From NCBI RefSeq assembly GCF_003390865.1, contig NZ_QMEJ01000005.1, positions 248,001-312,000 of the forward strand: DNA of 64,000 nucleotides, in the 5' to 3' direction. Position 1 is the stretch's first letter. Each line of letters opens with the position of its first letter. This DNA is from Tropicimonas sp. IMCC34011. GTDB taxonomy: Bacteria > Pseudomonadota > Alphaproteobacteria > Rhodobacterales > Rhodobacteraceae. The notes beneath the pieces were generated by a model. The model made no database searches. It saw only the letters and a list, made by a program, of their open reading frames with translations, and had not been told where the DNA came from. This document shows, piece after piece, positions 35,078-44,015 of this stretch. Both the position numbers and the translations under genes were made by a program.

Positions 35078-37147
35078 ATGTTCGACGTATCCGCAGCCCC
35101 GCGCCGGCTGGAGAGCTACCTGTCCGGCCGCTGGTCCGCCGGGGATGGAGAGGGCAAGCCGCTCGCCGACGCCGCAACGGGAGAGACCGTCGCCTATATC
35201 GGCGCGGATGGCCTGGATCGCGGCGCGGCGCTTCAGTGGGGGCGCGAGGTCGGCGGGCCGGCGCTCCGCCGCTTGACGATCCACGAGCGCGCGCTGATGC
35301 TCAAGGAAATCGGCTTGAAGCTGATGGAGCGGAAGGAAGACTTCTACCAGGAGAACTTCCGGACCGGCGCGACCCGGCGGGACGGGTTCGTCGACATCGA
35401 CGGCGGCATCGGCACCCTTCTGACCTTCGCATCCCGGGCGCGCCGCGAATGGCCGAACGCACACGTCCTTCCCGAGGGGCCGGTGGAGATGCTTTCGAAG
35501 GACGGCTCCTTCGTCGCGCGGCATATCCTGAGCCCGCTCGAGGGCGTCGCGATCCACATCAACGCCTTCAACTTCCCCGTCTGGGGGATGCTGGAGAAGA
35601 TCGCGCCGGCGCTGATCGCTGGCGTCCCCTGCCTCGTGAAGCCCGGCTCGCAGACGGCGTTCCTCACCGAGAGTGTCGTGCGTGCCATGCTCGAGATGGA
35701 GATCCTGCCGGACGGGGCGCTCCAGCTTTTGTGCGGTTCGGCGGGCGATCTTCTGGATCACGTCATGCCGCAGGACGCGGTGACCTTCACCGGCTCGGCG
35801 GGGACGGGCCGCAAGCTGCGGACCCATCCCGCGATCGTCGAGAATTCCGTGCGCTTCACGATGGAGGCGGACAGCCTGAATGCCGCGATCCTCGGGCCAG
35901 ATGCAGGACCGGAGAGCGAGGAGTTCGCCCTCTTCATCCGCGAGGTGTCGAACGAGATGACGGCGAAGGCGGGGCAGAAATGCACGGCCATCCGCCGCGT
36001 CATCGTGCCCGCGGCGCTCGAGGATGCTGTGATCGACGCCCTGAAGGAGCGGCTCGGCAAGACGCAGCCGGGCCTTCCCGATGCCGACGGCGCGCGCATG
36101 GGGGCGCTCGTCAGCCTCGGCGAGAGGGACGCGGTTCGGGCTCAGGTCGAGCGGCTTCGTGCCGAGGCGGAGATCGTCTTCGGCGATCCGGGCGAGGTCC
36201 GGGTCGAGTCGGGAGACCCGCAGAAAGGCGCGTTCCTGGGTCCGATTCTGCTGCGCTGCGCTTCTCCGATGGAGGCCGTAGCGGTCCACGAGGTCGAAGC
36301 GTTCGGCCCGGTCGCGACGATCCTTCCCTATGAGGACGTGGACGAGGCGATCCAGCTGGCCCGGAAGGGCAGGGGCTCCCTTGTCTCCTCCCTCTTCACC
36401 AACGATGCGGAGGTGGCGCGGGAGGTCACGCTCGGGATGGCGCCCTGGCATGGCCGCGTCCTCGTCGGCAATCGCGGCTCGGCGAAGACGTCCACGGGCC
36501 ACGGGTCCCCGCTTGCTCCCCTGATCCATGGCGGGCCGGGGCGCGCAGGTGGCGGCGAGGAGATGGGCGGCATGCGCGGCGTGAAGCATTTCATGCAGCG
36601 CACCGCCGTTCAGGGAACGCCCGAAATGATTGCCGCGATCACCGGCGAATGGGTTTCGGGCGCTCCGTCGCGGGCGGACGTTCATCCCTTCCGCAAATCC
36701 CTTGCGGAGCTCCGGATCGGCGATCAGGTCCTCACGGACGCTCGGGAAGTCACGCAAGAGGACGTGGAGCACTTCGCCGAGTTCACCGGCGATACGTTCT
36801 ACGCCCACATGGACAGCGACGCGGCGAAGGCGAACCCGTTCTTCGACGACCGCGTGGCCCATGGCTACCTGATCGCCTCCTTCGCGGCGGGTCTGTTCGT
36901 GTCGCCGGAGCCGGGGCCGGTTCTGGCCAATTACGGCGTCGACAACCTGCGCTTCATGACGCCAGTCTATTTCGGGGACACGCTCCGGGTCCGACTGACC
37001 TGCAAGGCGATCAATCCGCGCGAGAGCGCTGAGCATGGTGAGGTCCGATGGGATTGCCTCGTGACCAACCAAGACGATGAGACCGTCGCGGAGTACGACG
37101 TCCTCACGATGGTGGCGAAGACCTGGCCGATGCAGGAGGAGGCGTGA
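35078..37147 (+). CDS. paaZ: Bifunctional oxepin-CoA hydrolase / semialdehyde dehydrogenase PaaZ
   Basis: 689 residues in the standard two-domain arrangement. Residues about 1-520 are an aldehyde dehydrogenase with the general base in MEADSLN (about 263) and nucleophile in GQKCTAI (about 301). Residues about 540-689 are a MaoC-type hotdog hydratase with TGDTFYAHMD (about 571-580), which holds the catalytic Asp and His. It opens oxepin-CoA and oxidises the resulting aldehyde. Both active sites look intact. AAGGGAGAG precedes the ATG; its stop overlaps the paaY GTG start. Confidence 0.95.
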   Translation: MFDVSAAPRRLESYLSGRWSAGDGEGKPLADAATGETVAYIGADGLDRGAALQWGREVGGPALRRLTIHERALMLKEIGLKLMERKEDFYQENFRTGATRRDGFVDIDGGIGTLLTFASRARREWPNAHVLPEGPVEMLSKDGSFVARHILSPLEGVAIHINAFNFPVWGMLEKIAPALIAGVPCLVKPGSQTAFLTESVVRAMLEMEILPDGALQLLCGSAGDLLDHVMPQDAVTFTGSAGTGRKLRTHPAIVENSVRFTMEADSLNAAILGPDAGPESEEFALFIREVSNEMTAKAGQKCTAIRRVIVPAALEDAVIDALKERLGKTQPGLPDADGARMGALVSLGERDAVRAQVERLRAEAEIVFGDPGEVRVESGDPQKGAFLGPILLRCASPMEAVAVHEVEAFGPVATILPYEDVDEAIQLARKGRGSLVSSLFTNDAEVAREVTLGMAPWHGRVLVGNRGSAKTSTGHGSPLAPLIHGGPGRAGGGEEMGGMRGVKHFMQRTAVQGTPEMIAAITGEWVSGAPSRADVHPFRKSLAELRIGDQVLTDAREVTQEDVEHFAEFTGDTFYAHMDSDAAKANPFFDDRVAHGYLIASFAAGLFVSPEPGPVLANYGVDNLRFMTPVYFGDTLRVRLTCKAINPRESAEHGEVRWDCLVTNQDDETVAEYDVLTMVAKTWPMQEEA

Positions 37148-37767
37148 CCCCGCAGGTCTATGCCTGGGACGGGATCAGGCCGGTCATCGACCCGGCCGCC
37201 TTCGTCCATCCTGCCGCGATCCTGATCGGTGACGTGATCGTCGGGGCCCAATGCTATGTCGGCCCCGGCGCGGTGCTGCGCGGCGATTTCGGGCGAGTGG
37301 AGCTGAAGCCCGGCTCCAACCTGCAGGAGACCTGCGTCTGCCATGCCTTTCCCGGCAAGGACGTGGTGGTCGAGGAGGAGGGGCATGTCGGCCACGGCGC
37401 GATCCTGCATGGCTGCCTTATCGGGCGGAACGCGCTCGTCGGCATGAATTCCGTGGTGATGGACGAGGCCGTGCTCGGCGAAAGCGCCATCCTCGGGGCG
37501 CAGGCCTTCGTGAAGGCGGGTCAGGTCATTCCGCCCCGCACCATGGCGGTGGGCTCGCCCGCAAAGGTGCTGCGGGAGCTGACCGAGGAGGAGATCGCGT
37601 GGAAGCGGCAGGGGACCGGGGTGTATCGCCAGCTCGCCCGCGACGCGCGGGATCGCCTGACGGTGGCCGAGCCCCTAAGCGCCGTGGAGGCGGGGCGGAA
37701 GCGCGCCGAGGCCCCTGATTACGATCCGCTGGTGCTGGAGCGGCGGGGCTTCATCGAACGGCCTTGA
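37144..37767 (+). CDS. paaY: PaaY-type hexapeptide-repeat thioesterase (gamma-carbonic-anhydrase fold)
   Basis: 207 residues, left-handed beta-helix trimer. Repeats run from about residue 15 to 150 (HPAAILIGDVIVG, GPGAVLRGDFGRVELKPGSNLQETC, HVGHGAILHGCLIGRNALVGMNSVV), with metal-binding histidines in CHAFPG and HVGHGAILH. PaaY is a thioesterase that clears dead-end CoA esters of the pathway. It uses a GTG start at 37144 that overlaps the paaZ stop (GTGA). Its last 17 bp overlap the 3' end of the convergent TetR gene. Confidence 0.88.
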   Translation: MTPQVYAWDGIRPVIDPAAFVHPAAILIGDVIVGAQCYVGPGAVLRGDFGRVELKPGSNLQETCVCHAFPGKDVVVEEEGHVGHGAILHGCLIGRNALVGMNSVVMDEAVLGESAILGAQAFVKAGQVIPPRTMAVGSPAKVLRELTEEEIAWKRQGTGVYRQLARDARDRLTVAEPLSAVEAGRKRAEAPDYDPLVLERRGFIERP

Positions 37768-38365
37768 CGCCTTCGAGGATCAGCGTCGTCGCGACGTCCG
37801 CATATTCGTCGCGGGTGATCGCGCCGCCTTCCCGGAACCACATGTAGACCCAGTTCATCATTCCGAAGAGGGACATGGTGACCGGCATCAGCAGGGACCG
37901 CTCGGGGGTCACGAGGTCCGGGTTGATCTGCAGGATCACGGCAGAGAAATGGGCCACGATCCTGCGTTCGAGCGTCCTGATCTGGGCCTGCTGCGCGTCG
38001 GTCAGCGCCGGACCGGCATTGAGCTGGACCTTATGCTCGTCGTCGGCGCCCCGGTAGACCTCCAGCGTCGTGCCGATGAGCATGCGCAGGCGCGCCTTCG
38101 GCGCCTCCCCGTTATCGGTGAGCGAGGCCAGCGTCGCCTCCATCCGCTCCAGGTGATCGAGGATGATCGCGAAGATCAGGGCATCCTTGGAGGGATAGTA
38201 GTGATAGAGGAGCGACTTCGAAACGCCCGCCTCCTTGGCGATCTGGGACATGGACGCCTTGTCCATTCCCTGGCTCGCGAAGACATGGGCGGCCTCCTTC
38301 AGGAGGATCCGCTGTTTCTCCTCGAAATCGCTCGCTCTCGTTCTTGCCATCAGCCGTTCTTCCAT
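37751..38365 (-). CDS. paaR: TetR family regulator, PaaR-like
   Basis: 204 residues: TetR HTH at about residues 20-65 (RILLKEAAHVFASQGMDKASMSQIAKEAGVSKSLLYHYYPSKDAL) and a helical ligand-binding domain. It is the last gene of the leftward paaG-paaI-paaK operon, 58 bp after paaK. In beta- and alphaproteobacteria that lack PaaX, a TetR regulator called PaaR responds to phenylacetyl-CoA and controls paa genes. Here it coexists with PaaX. The ATG at 38350 (MARTRAS) is an alternative start. Its likely site is the palindrome at 41034-41049. Confidence 0.8.
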   Translation of the reverse strand: MEERLMARTRASDFEEKQRILLKEAAHVFASQGMDKASMSQIAKEAGVSKSLLYHYYPSKDALIFAIILDHLERMEATLASLTDNGEAPKARLRMLIGTTLEVYRGADDEHKVQLNAGPALTDAQQAQIRTLERRIVAHFSAVILQINPDLVTPERSLLMPVTMSLFGMMNWVYMWFREGGAITRDEYADVATTLILEGVKAVR

Positions 38366-38423
38366 TCGTCGCGCCGGCGCCGGGGTGTGCTATCCCCCGC
38401 GCCGGCGATAGGCCAGTCCGGCG

Positions 38424-39731
38424 TCAGCTTTTGCGGGAATCGAGGACCCGCTGCGCCTTGCCCTGGGATCGTGCGACGCCCTCGGGATCGTGCACGCGGA
38501 CCTCGGTGGAGATGCCGACGACGGACTTGATGTGATGCGCCAGCTCCTGCGCGGATGCGGAACGGGCGCCTTCGTGGGCGCTATCGGGCAGGCACTCGAC
38601 ATGGACGATCATCGCATCCATCCGCCCCTTCTTCACCAGCTCGATCTGGAAGTGCGGCGCGAGACCCTTGCACTTGAAGAGCTGCTCCTCGATCTGCGTG
38701 GGGAAGACATTGACGCCGCGCAGGATGATCATGTCGTCCGAACGTCCGGTGACCTTCTCCATCCGGCGCATGGAGCGCGCGGTGCCGGGCAGGAGGCGCG
38801 TGAGGTCCCGCGTCCGGTAGCGCACCATCGGCAGGCCTTCCTTGGTGAGCGTCGTGAAGACCAGCTCCCCCATCTCGCCGTCCGGCAAAACCTCTCCCGT
38901 CTCGGGGTCGATGATCTCCGGGTAGAAGTGATCTTCCCAGATGTGCAGCCCGTCCTTGGTCTCGACGCATTCGTTGGCGACGCCGGGGCCCATGACCTCC
39001 GAGAGGCCGTAGATGTCGACCGCGTGCATGTCGAAGAGGTCCTCGATCTCGCGGCGCATCTCGTTGGTCCAGGGCTCTGCGCCGAAGATGCCGACCTCGA
39101 GCGAAGTTTCACGTGGATCGATACCCTGGCGGCGGAACTCGTCGAGGATGGAGAGCATGTAGGACGGCGTCACCATGATGATCCGGGGCTTGAAGTCCTG
39201 GATCAGCGTGACCTGCCGCTCCGTCATGCCGCCCGAGATCGGGATTACGGTGCAGCCGAGCCGCTCCGCGCCGTAATGCGCGCCGAGGCCGCCTGTGAAG
39301 AGCCCGTAGCCGTAGGCGACGTGGCAGATGTCGCCGGCGCGCCCGCCCGAGGCCCGGATCGACCGGGCGACGAGGTCGGCCCAGTTGTCGATGTCCTTGG
39401 GGGTATAGCCAACGACGGTGGGCTTGCCCGTCGTGCCCGACGAGGCGTGGATGCGCGACAGCTTCTCCCGGGGGACGGCGAACATCCCGAAGGGGTAGTT
39501 GTCCCTGAGGTCCTGCTTGGTGGTGAAGGGGAACTTCGCGAGATCCGCCAGCGTCCGGAAATCGTCCGGATGAACGCCCGCCTCGTCGAACTTCTTCCGG
39601 AAGAACGGGGAGTTCTCGTAGGCGTGAGAGAGCGACCAGCGCAGGCGGCTCTCCTGCAGGGTCGCGATCTCGTCGCGGCTCGCCGTCTCGATCGGGTCGA
39701 GCAGGCCGGGATCGGGGGTCAGGTCCATCAT
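38424..39731 (-). CDS. paaK: Phenylacetate-CoA ligase
   Basis: 435-residue ANL-superfamily ligase that activates phenylacetate to phenylacetyl-CoA with ATP and CoA, the entry step of the pathway. Motifs are SSGTTGKPTVVGYT (about residue 97, P-loop), YGLSEVMGPG (about 240), YRTRDLTRL (about 300, adenylate-binding Asp) and GRSDDMIILRGVNVFP (about 330, hinge). The C-terminal domain carries the catalytic Lys near RVLDSRK. Start ATG 39731 overlaps the paaI stop (ATGA); ATG 39728 is the alternative. Confidence 0.96.
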   Translation of the reverse strand: MMDLTPDPGLLDPIETASRDEIATLQESRLRWSLSHAYENSPFFRKKFDEAGVHPDDFRTLADLAKFPFTTKQDLRDNYPFGMFAVPREKLSRIHASSGTTGKPTVVGYTPKDIDNWADLVARSIRASGGRAGDICHVAYGYGLFTGGLGAHYGAERLGCTVIPISGGMTERQVTLIQDFKPRIIMVTPSYMLSILDEFRRQGIDPRETSLEVGIFGAEPWTNEMRREIEDLFDMHAVDIYGLSEVMGPGVANECVETKDGLHIWEDHFYPEIIDPETGEVLPDGEMGELVFTTLTKEGLPMVRYRTRDLTRLLPGTARSMRRMEKVTGRSDDMIILRGVNVFPTQIEEQLFKCKGLAPHFQIELVKKGRMDAMIVHVECLPDSAHEGARSASAQELAHHIKSVVGISTEVRVHDPEGVARSQGKAQRVLDSRKS

Positions 39732-40195
39732 GTCGGACTCCCTGTCATGGTGTCATCCTCCTCCAGAATGGGCTGGCCGAGGCTGCGGGAGTGCCCGCGG
39801 AACTCGGCAACGACCGTCCCGTCGCTGCGGGCGACGCGGATGTCGTAGATGCCGGTGCGACCGGTCCGGGCGACCTCGCGTGCCGTCGCCGTCAGCCGCT
39901 CGCCGACGATGCCGGGACGCAGGAAGCTGACGGAGCAGTGCTGCGCGACGGTCCTGACGTCGTAGGTGTTGCAGGCGAAGGCGAAGGCGCTGTCCGCCAG
40001 CGTGAAGATGTAGCCGCCGTGGAGCGTGCCATGGCCGTTGCCCATGGCTTCCGTCGCGGTCATCGACAGGGTCGCCTCGCCCGGTGCGATGCGCTCGATC
40101 TGCATCCCGAGGGCCTGCGATGCGGGATCGGACCGCCACATCGCGGCGGCGCAGGCTTCGGCGAGGGCCTGGGGGTCCGTCTCGTGATCCGCCAT
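39728..40195 (-). CDS. paaI: Acyl-CoA thioesterase PaaI
   Basis: 155-residue hotdog-fold thioesterase. The catalytic region GNGHGTLHGGYIFTLADSAFAFACN is typical (Gly-rich loop, acidic residue in the long helix), as is CSVSFLRPG. PaaI hydrolyses ring-hydroxylated phenylacetyl-CoAs and thus protects the CoA pool. It starts one base after the paaG stop and overlaps paaK by 4 bp. Confidence 0.93.
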   Translation of the reverse strand: MADHETDPQALAEACAAAMWRSDPASQALGMQIERIAPGEATLSMTATEAMGNGHGTLHGGYIFTLADSAFAFACNTYDVRTVAQHCSVSFLRPGIVGERLTATAREVARTGRTGIYDIRVARSDGTVVAEFRGHSRSLGQPILEEDDTMTGSPT

Positions 40196-40196
40196 C

Positions 40197-40985
40197 TCAG
40201 CGGCCCCGGAACGCAGGCGCGCGCTTTTCGAGAAAGGCGGTGACGCCCTCGGCATAATCGTCCGAGTTGCCCGCCTCGCGCTGAGCGTCCCGTTCGAGAT
40301 CGAGCTGGGTATCCAGATCGTTCGTCGCGGCGTCCTGGATCAGGCGCTTGGTGAGGCCAAGGCCGACGGTCGGGCCCGCGGCGAGCTTGCCGGCGAGCGC
40401 GGTCGCCTCGTCCATCAGCGTCTCGTCCGGCACGGCGCGCCAGATCAGGCCCCACTCCGCGGCCTGATCGGCCATGAGCGGCTCAGCGGTCAGAGCCAGC
40501 GCCTTCGCACGCGGCTCGCCGAGGATCCGCGGCAGCCACCACGTTCCGCCGGAATCGGGGACGAGACCGATCTTCGCGAAGGCTTCGATGAACTTCGCCG
40601 ATTGCGCCGCGAGAACGATGTCGCACGCGAAAGCGATGTTCGCCCCGGCGCCCGCCGCGACGCCGTTCACCGCGCAGATCACAGGCTTCTCAAGCGATCG
40701 GATCAGCCGGAGCAGCGGGTTGTAGAAGGTCTCGATGGTGTGGCCGAGATCGGCGCGCCCTTTGCGGGGATCGCGGTCCCCGAGGTCCTGCCCGGCGGAG
40801 AAGCCGCGGCCGGATCCGGTCAGGAGAACGGCGTGGATAGCGTCGTCGTCCCTGGCCCGTTCGAAGCCCGCGTAAAGGGCGCGGTGCATGTCTTCATTGA
40901 ACGAATTCAGCTTGTCCGGACGGTTGAGGGTCAGGCGCAGCACGCCGTCCTCGACCGCCGTGAGGACGGTATCTTCTGGTGTCAT
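40197..40985 (-). CDS. paaG: Ring 1,2-epoxyphenylacetyl-CoA isomerase (oxepin-CoA forming) PaaG
   Basis: 262-residue crotonase-fold protein. Oxyanion-hole motifs are SGRGFSAGQDL (about 62) and NGVAAGAGANIAF (about 107), and GLVPDSGGTWWLPR (about 133) is PaaG-like. It isomerises the ring epoxide made by PaaABCDE to oxepin-CoA and may also shift the double bond of the later dehydroadipyl-CoA. First gene of the leftward operon; GGGAGGAG lies 6 bp upstream of ATG 40985. Confidence 0.92.
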   Translation of the reverse strand: MTPEDTVLTAVEDGVLRLTLNRPDKLNSFNEDMHRALYAGFERARDDDAIHAVLLTGSGRGFSAGQDLGDRDPRKGRADLGHTIETFYNPLLRLIRSLEKPVICAVNGVAAGAGANIAFACDIVLAAQSAKFIEAFAKIGLVPDSGGTWWLPRILGEPRAKALALTAEPLMADQAAEWGLIWRAVPDETLMDEATALAGKLAAGPTVGLGLTKRLIQDAATNDLDTQLDLERDAQREAGNSDDYAEGVTAFLEKRAPAFRGR

Positions 40986-41025
40986 GGGTCTCCTCCCACC
41001 TCGCTCGGCAAGGCCAAAATGAAAC

Positions 41026-41054
41026 TTGCATAAACCGACCGTTCGGTCAATAAT
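41026..41054 (+). promoter_or_regulatory. paaN promoter with TetR-type (PaaR) operator in its spacer
   Basis: TTGCAT (41026-41031), a 17-bp spacer and AATAAT (41049-41054, 5 of 6 matches to the -10 consensus). The spacer holds ACCGACCG-TT-CGGTCA-like dyad sequence at 41034-41049, a typical TetR-family palindrome and close to the PaaR motif as I recall it. A repressor bound there would block polymerase directly. The site lies 48 bp from the divergent paaG start and 26 bp from paaN, so it can serve both operons. Confidence 0.65.
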
Positions 41055-41075
41055 GTTATTGGAGAGGGAGGAGAC

Positions 41076-42734
41076 ATGGCTGATTTCATGAGTCGTCATG
41101 GCGATCTGCTGTCGCGCGCGGTCGAGGCCTCGAAGGCGCGTGCGTTCTGGACGCCGTTTCCAGAGATCCCGAGCGGCAAGATCTACGGCGAGAGCGCGCG
41201 GACGGACGGGGCAGAGGCGTTCGCCGCCCTGAAGGATACGCCGTTCGAGATCGCCGGTCATCCCGAGGAGCGCCGCGTCGGAGGCGAAGTCTCTCCCTGG
41301 GGCGGTGCGCTTGGCATCACCTATCCCGCCGCCTGCCCAGACACCCTGATCGAAGCGTCCGAATCGGCGTTCGACGTCTGGTCCGAAGCGCCCGTAGAGA
41401 CGCGGATCGGCGTCTGCCTCGAGGCGCTGACACGGCTGAACGCGATGAGTTTCCTGCTTGGCCACGCGACGGAGCACACGACAGGGCAGGCCTTCCCGAT
41501 GGCGTTCCAGGCCGGCGGACCGCATGCACAGGATCGCGGCCTCGAGGCCGTTGCCGCCGCCTATGACGAGCTGACCCGACATGCCGCCGAGGCCCTTTGG
41601 GAGAAGCCGCAGGGCAAGCGCCCGCCCATCGTCATCCGCAAGCAGTGGCACATCGTGCCGCGCGGCGTCGCCCTTACCATCGGCTGCAACACCTTCCCGA
41701 ACTGGAACGGCTATCCCGGCCTCTTCGCCAGCCTCGCCACCGGCAACACGGTTATCGTCAAGCCTCATCCGGGCGCGATCCTACCGCTTGCGCTGACCGT
41801 TCGTGTGCTGCGCGACGTCCTGGCGGAGGCGGACCTGCCGCGCGATGCGGTGCTTCTGGCTGCAGACGAGCGGGGCGCAGAGATCACCGAGGACCTGGTC
41901 ACGCATTCCGCGACGCGGATCGTGGATTACACCGGCTCCGGTACCTTCGCCTCCTGGATCCGTCGGTATGCCGGACAGGCGCTCTTCTTCAGCGAGGAGA
42001 CTGGAGTGAATTCCGTCACGATCCTCGGCACGGACGATTTCCGGGGCATGTGCGCGAACCTCGCCTTCAGCCTGTCGCTCTACTCGGGGCAGATGTGTAC
42101 CTCGCCGCAGAACGTCTACGTCCCTCGCGGAGGGATCGAGACGGACGAGGGGCCGAAGACGTTCGACGAGGTGGGCGCAGGGCTCGCTCAGGCCATCGAC
42201 GCGCTGCTGGAGGACCGCGATGCGGCCGCCCAGATATGCGGCGCCATCGTCCGCCCGGAGGTTGCCGAGCGCGCCGCGGAGGCCGCCAGTGCCGGGCGGG
42301 TGATCCGCTCCGGCGGCGAGACCGGGCATGGCAGGAGCGCGACGCCCTGGCTCGTGGCGGTGGACGGGCCCGAGGGCCCGCAGGAGGACGAGTGCTTCGG
42401 CCCCGTCGCGTTCCTCATTCCCTGCGACGACGGGGAAGCGGCGATTTCGGCGGCGTCCGGCATCGCGGCCTCGAAAGGTGCGATCACGGCCGCGCTCTAC
42501 TCGCGGGACGAGGGGGAGATCGACCGCGCGTCCCGCGCCTTCGCACGAGCCGGGGTCAATCTCTCGGTGAACCTCACCGGCGGGATCTACGTGAACCAAT
42601 CGGCGGCGTTTTCCGATTTTCATATCACCGGAGGGAACCCGGCCGGCAACGCGAGCCTGACAGATACGGCCTTCGTCGCGCCGCGCTTCCGGCGCGCGAT
42701 GGTCCGGTGGCCGGAGGCCCCGAAGCACGCCTGA
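41076..42734 (+). CDS. paaN: Phenylacetate degradation protein PaaN (aldehyde dehydrogenase superfamily)
   Basis: 552 residues of the PaaN branch of the ALDH superfamily. Conserved blocks are LGITYPAACPDTLIEAS (about 90), GCNTFPNWNGYPGLFASLATGNTV (about 205), and the nucleophile in SGQMCTSPQNVYVP (about 338). Single-domain PaaN lacks the MaoC hydratase domain of PaaZ. Since a full PaaZ is encoded 4 kb away, PaaN may be a second semialdehyde dehydrogenase or act on a side product. GGAGAGGGAGGAG is a strong ribosome site. First gene rightward from the PaaR site. Confidence 0.92.
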   Translation: MADFMSRHGDLLSRAVEASKARAFWTPFPEIPSGKIYGESARTDGAEAFAALKDTPFEIAGHPEERRVGGEVSPWGGALGITYPAACPDTLIEASESAFDVWSEAPVETRIGVCLEALTRLNAMSFLLGHATEHTTGQAFPMAFQAGGPHAQDRGLEAVAAAYDELTRHAAEALWEKPQGKRPPIVIRKQWHIVPRGVALTIGCNTFPNWNGYPGLFASLATGNTVIVKPHPGAILPLALTVRVLRDVLAEADLPRDAVLLAADERGAEITEDLVTHSATRIVDYTGSGTFASWIRRYAGQALFFSEETGVNSVTILGTDDFRGMCANLAFSLSLYSGQMCTSPQNVYVPRGGIETDEGPKTFDEVGAGLAQAIDALLEDRDAAAQICGAIVRPEVAERAAEAASAGRVIRSGGETGHGRSATPWLVAVDGPEGPQEDECFGPVAFLIPCDDGEAAISAASGIAASKGAITAALYSRDEGEIDRASRAFARAGVNLSVNLTGGIYVNQSAAFSDFHITGGNPAGNASLTDTAFVAPRFRRAMVRWPEAPKHA

Positions 42735-42780
42735 CACTGGAACGCCTGACTTACGACTGTCTGACATGGGAGGAGACGAC

Positions 42781-43923
42781 ATGACGATCCGTACAACCAC
42801 AGCCCTGCTGACCTGTGCCGCCATCGCGGCGGCCGGCACCGCGGGAGCCGAGATCCGGCTCGGCGCGAGCCTGTCCGCCACGGGGGGCGCGGCCTTTCTC
42901 GGCGACCCCGAGGCGAAGACCCTCGAGATGCTCGTCGAGCAGCTCAACGAAGAAGGCGGCATCGACGGCGAGGAGGTCGAGCTGATCCTCTACGACGACG
43001 GCGGCGATCCGAACCAGGCCCGCACCTTCGCCACCCGCCTGATCGAGGATGACGAGGTCGTGGCCATCATCGGTGGCTCGACCACGGGCACGACCATGTC
43101 CATCGCCTCGCTCGCCGAGGACGAGGGCATCCCGTTCATCTCCCTCGCCGGCGCGATCCAGATCATCGATCCGGTGCGCGAGTACGTCTTCAAGACGCCG
43201 CATACCGACCGCATGGCGTGCGAGAAGATCTTCGAGGACATGCAGGCGAGGGGCTTCACCACCATCGGCATGATCTCCGGGACCGACGGCTTCGGCGCGT
43301 CGATGCAGGCCCAGTGCAAGGAGGTCGCCGGCGACTACGACATCGAGATCGCGGCGGACGAGACCTACGGGCCGCAGGATGCGGACATGACCCCGCAGCT
43401 CACCCGCATCCGCAACACGGACGGGATCGACGCGATCCTCAATCCCGGCTTTGGCCAGGGTCCTGCCATCGTGACGCGGAACTACAGCCAGCTCGGCATC
43501 GACACGCCGTTCTACCAGAGCCACGGCGTCGCCTCCGATGCGTTCATCGAGCTTGCCGGTGCGTCTGAATCCGAAGGGGTTCGCCTGCCGGGCACGGCGC
43601 TCCTGATCGCGGACCTTCTCGAAGAGGGCGACCCGCAGCGGGAGGTCGTGACTTCCTACAACGATGCCTACCGCGAGCAGTACGGAGAGGCCCCCTCCAC
43701 CTTCGGCGGCTATGCCCATGACGCGTTCCTGCTCATGACCAATGCCATCCGCGAGGCGGGGTCGGACGATCCGGACGCGATCCGCGACGCGCTCGAGGCG
43801 ACGGACGGCCTCGTCGGCACCACCGGCACCTACACGATGAGCGAAGAGGACCATCTGGGCCTCGACCTCTCCGCCTTCCGGATGCTCGAGATCACGGATG
43901 GCGGCTGGTCCTCCGTCGAGTAA
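42781..43923 (+). CDS. Branched-chain-amino-acid-type ABC transporter substrate-binding protein
   Basis: 380 residues: signal peptide (cleaved near TAGA/EIRLG, about residue 23) followed by a Peripla_BP_6 (LivK-like) domain with LGASLSATGGAAFLGDPEAKTLEMLVEQLNEEGGIDG and IIGGSTTGTTMS. LivK-type proteins bind amino acids but also aromatic acids. Placement between paaN and paaH-like genes points to phenylacetate or a related aromatic acid (inference). ATG 42781 follows GGGAGGAG; ATG 42766 is in the ribosome site region. Confidence 0.92.
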   Translation: MTIRTTTALLTCAAIAAAGTAGAEIRLGASLSATGGAAFLGDPEAKTLEMLVEQLNEEGGIDGEEVELILYDDGGDPNQARTFATRLIEDDEVVAIIGGSTTGTTMSIASLAEDEGIPFISLAGAIQIIDPVREYVFKTPHTDRMACEKIFEDMQARGFTTIGMISGTDGFGASMQAQCKEVAGDYDIEIAADETYGPQDADMTPQLTRIRNTDGIDAILNPGFGQGPAIVTRNYSQLGIDTPFYQSHGVASDAFIELAGASESEGVRLPGTALLIADLLEEGDPQREVVTSYNDAYREQYGEAPSTFGGYAHDAFLLMTNAIREAGSDDPDAIRDALEATDGLVGTTGTYTMSEEDHLGLDLSAFRMLEITDGGWSSVE

Positions 43924-43945
43924 CGGGGCGCCCTGAACGACCTCC

Positions 43946-43973
43946 GCCCGGCGGGACATGATCCCCGCCGGGC
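43946..43973 (+). terminator. Hairpin between binding-protein and livH-type genes (attenuator)
   Basis: A perfect 10-bp stem, GCCCGGCGGG (43946-43955) with CCCGCCGGGC (43964-43973), around an 8-nt loop, 22 bp after the binding-protein stop. Same position in its operon as the hairpin at 23215-23246, which suggests it sets a binding-protein excess. Confidence 0.58.
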
Positions 43974-44015
43974 TTCTCCGGTTTCGCCACATCCCCACCT
44001 TCAGTGGAGACGTCC

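Noticed and set aside
34280-37072. 930-codon open frame on the minus strand across the paaE-paaZ region
   Set aside because: It runs opposite paaZ and the PaaA/PaaC-like gene, both strongly conserved. Composition is Arg/Asp/Leu/Gly-rich with no domain. It is a codon-usage artefact of high GC.
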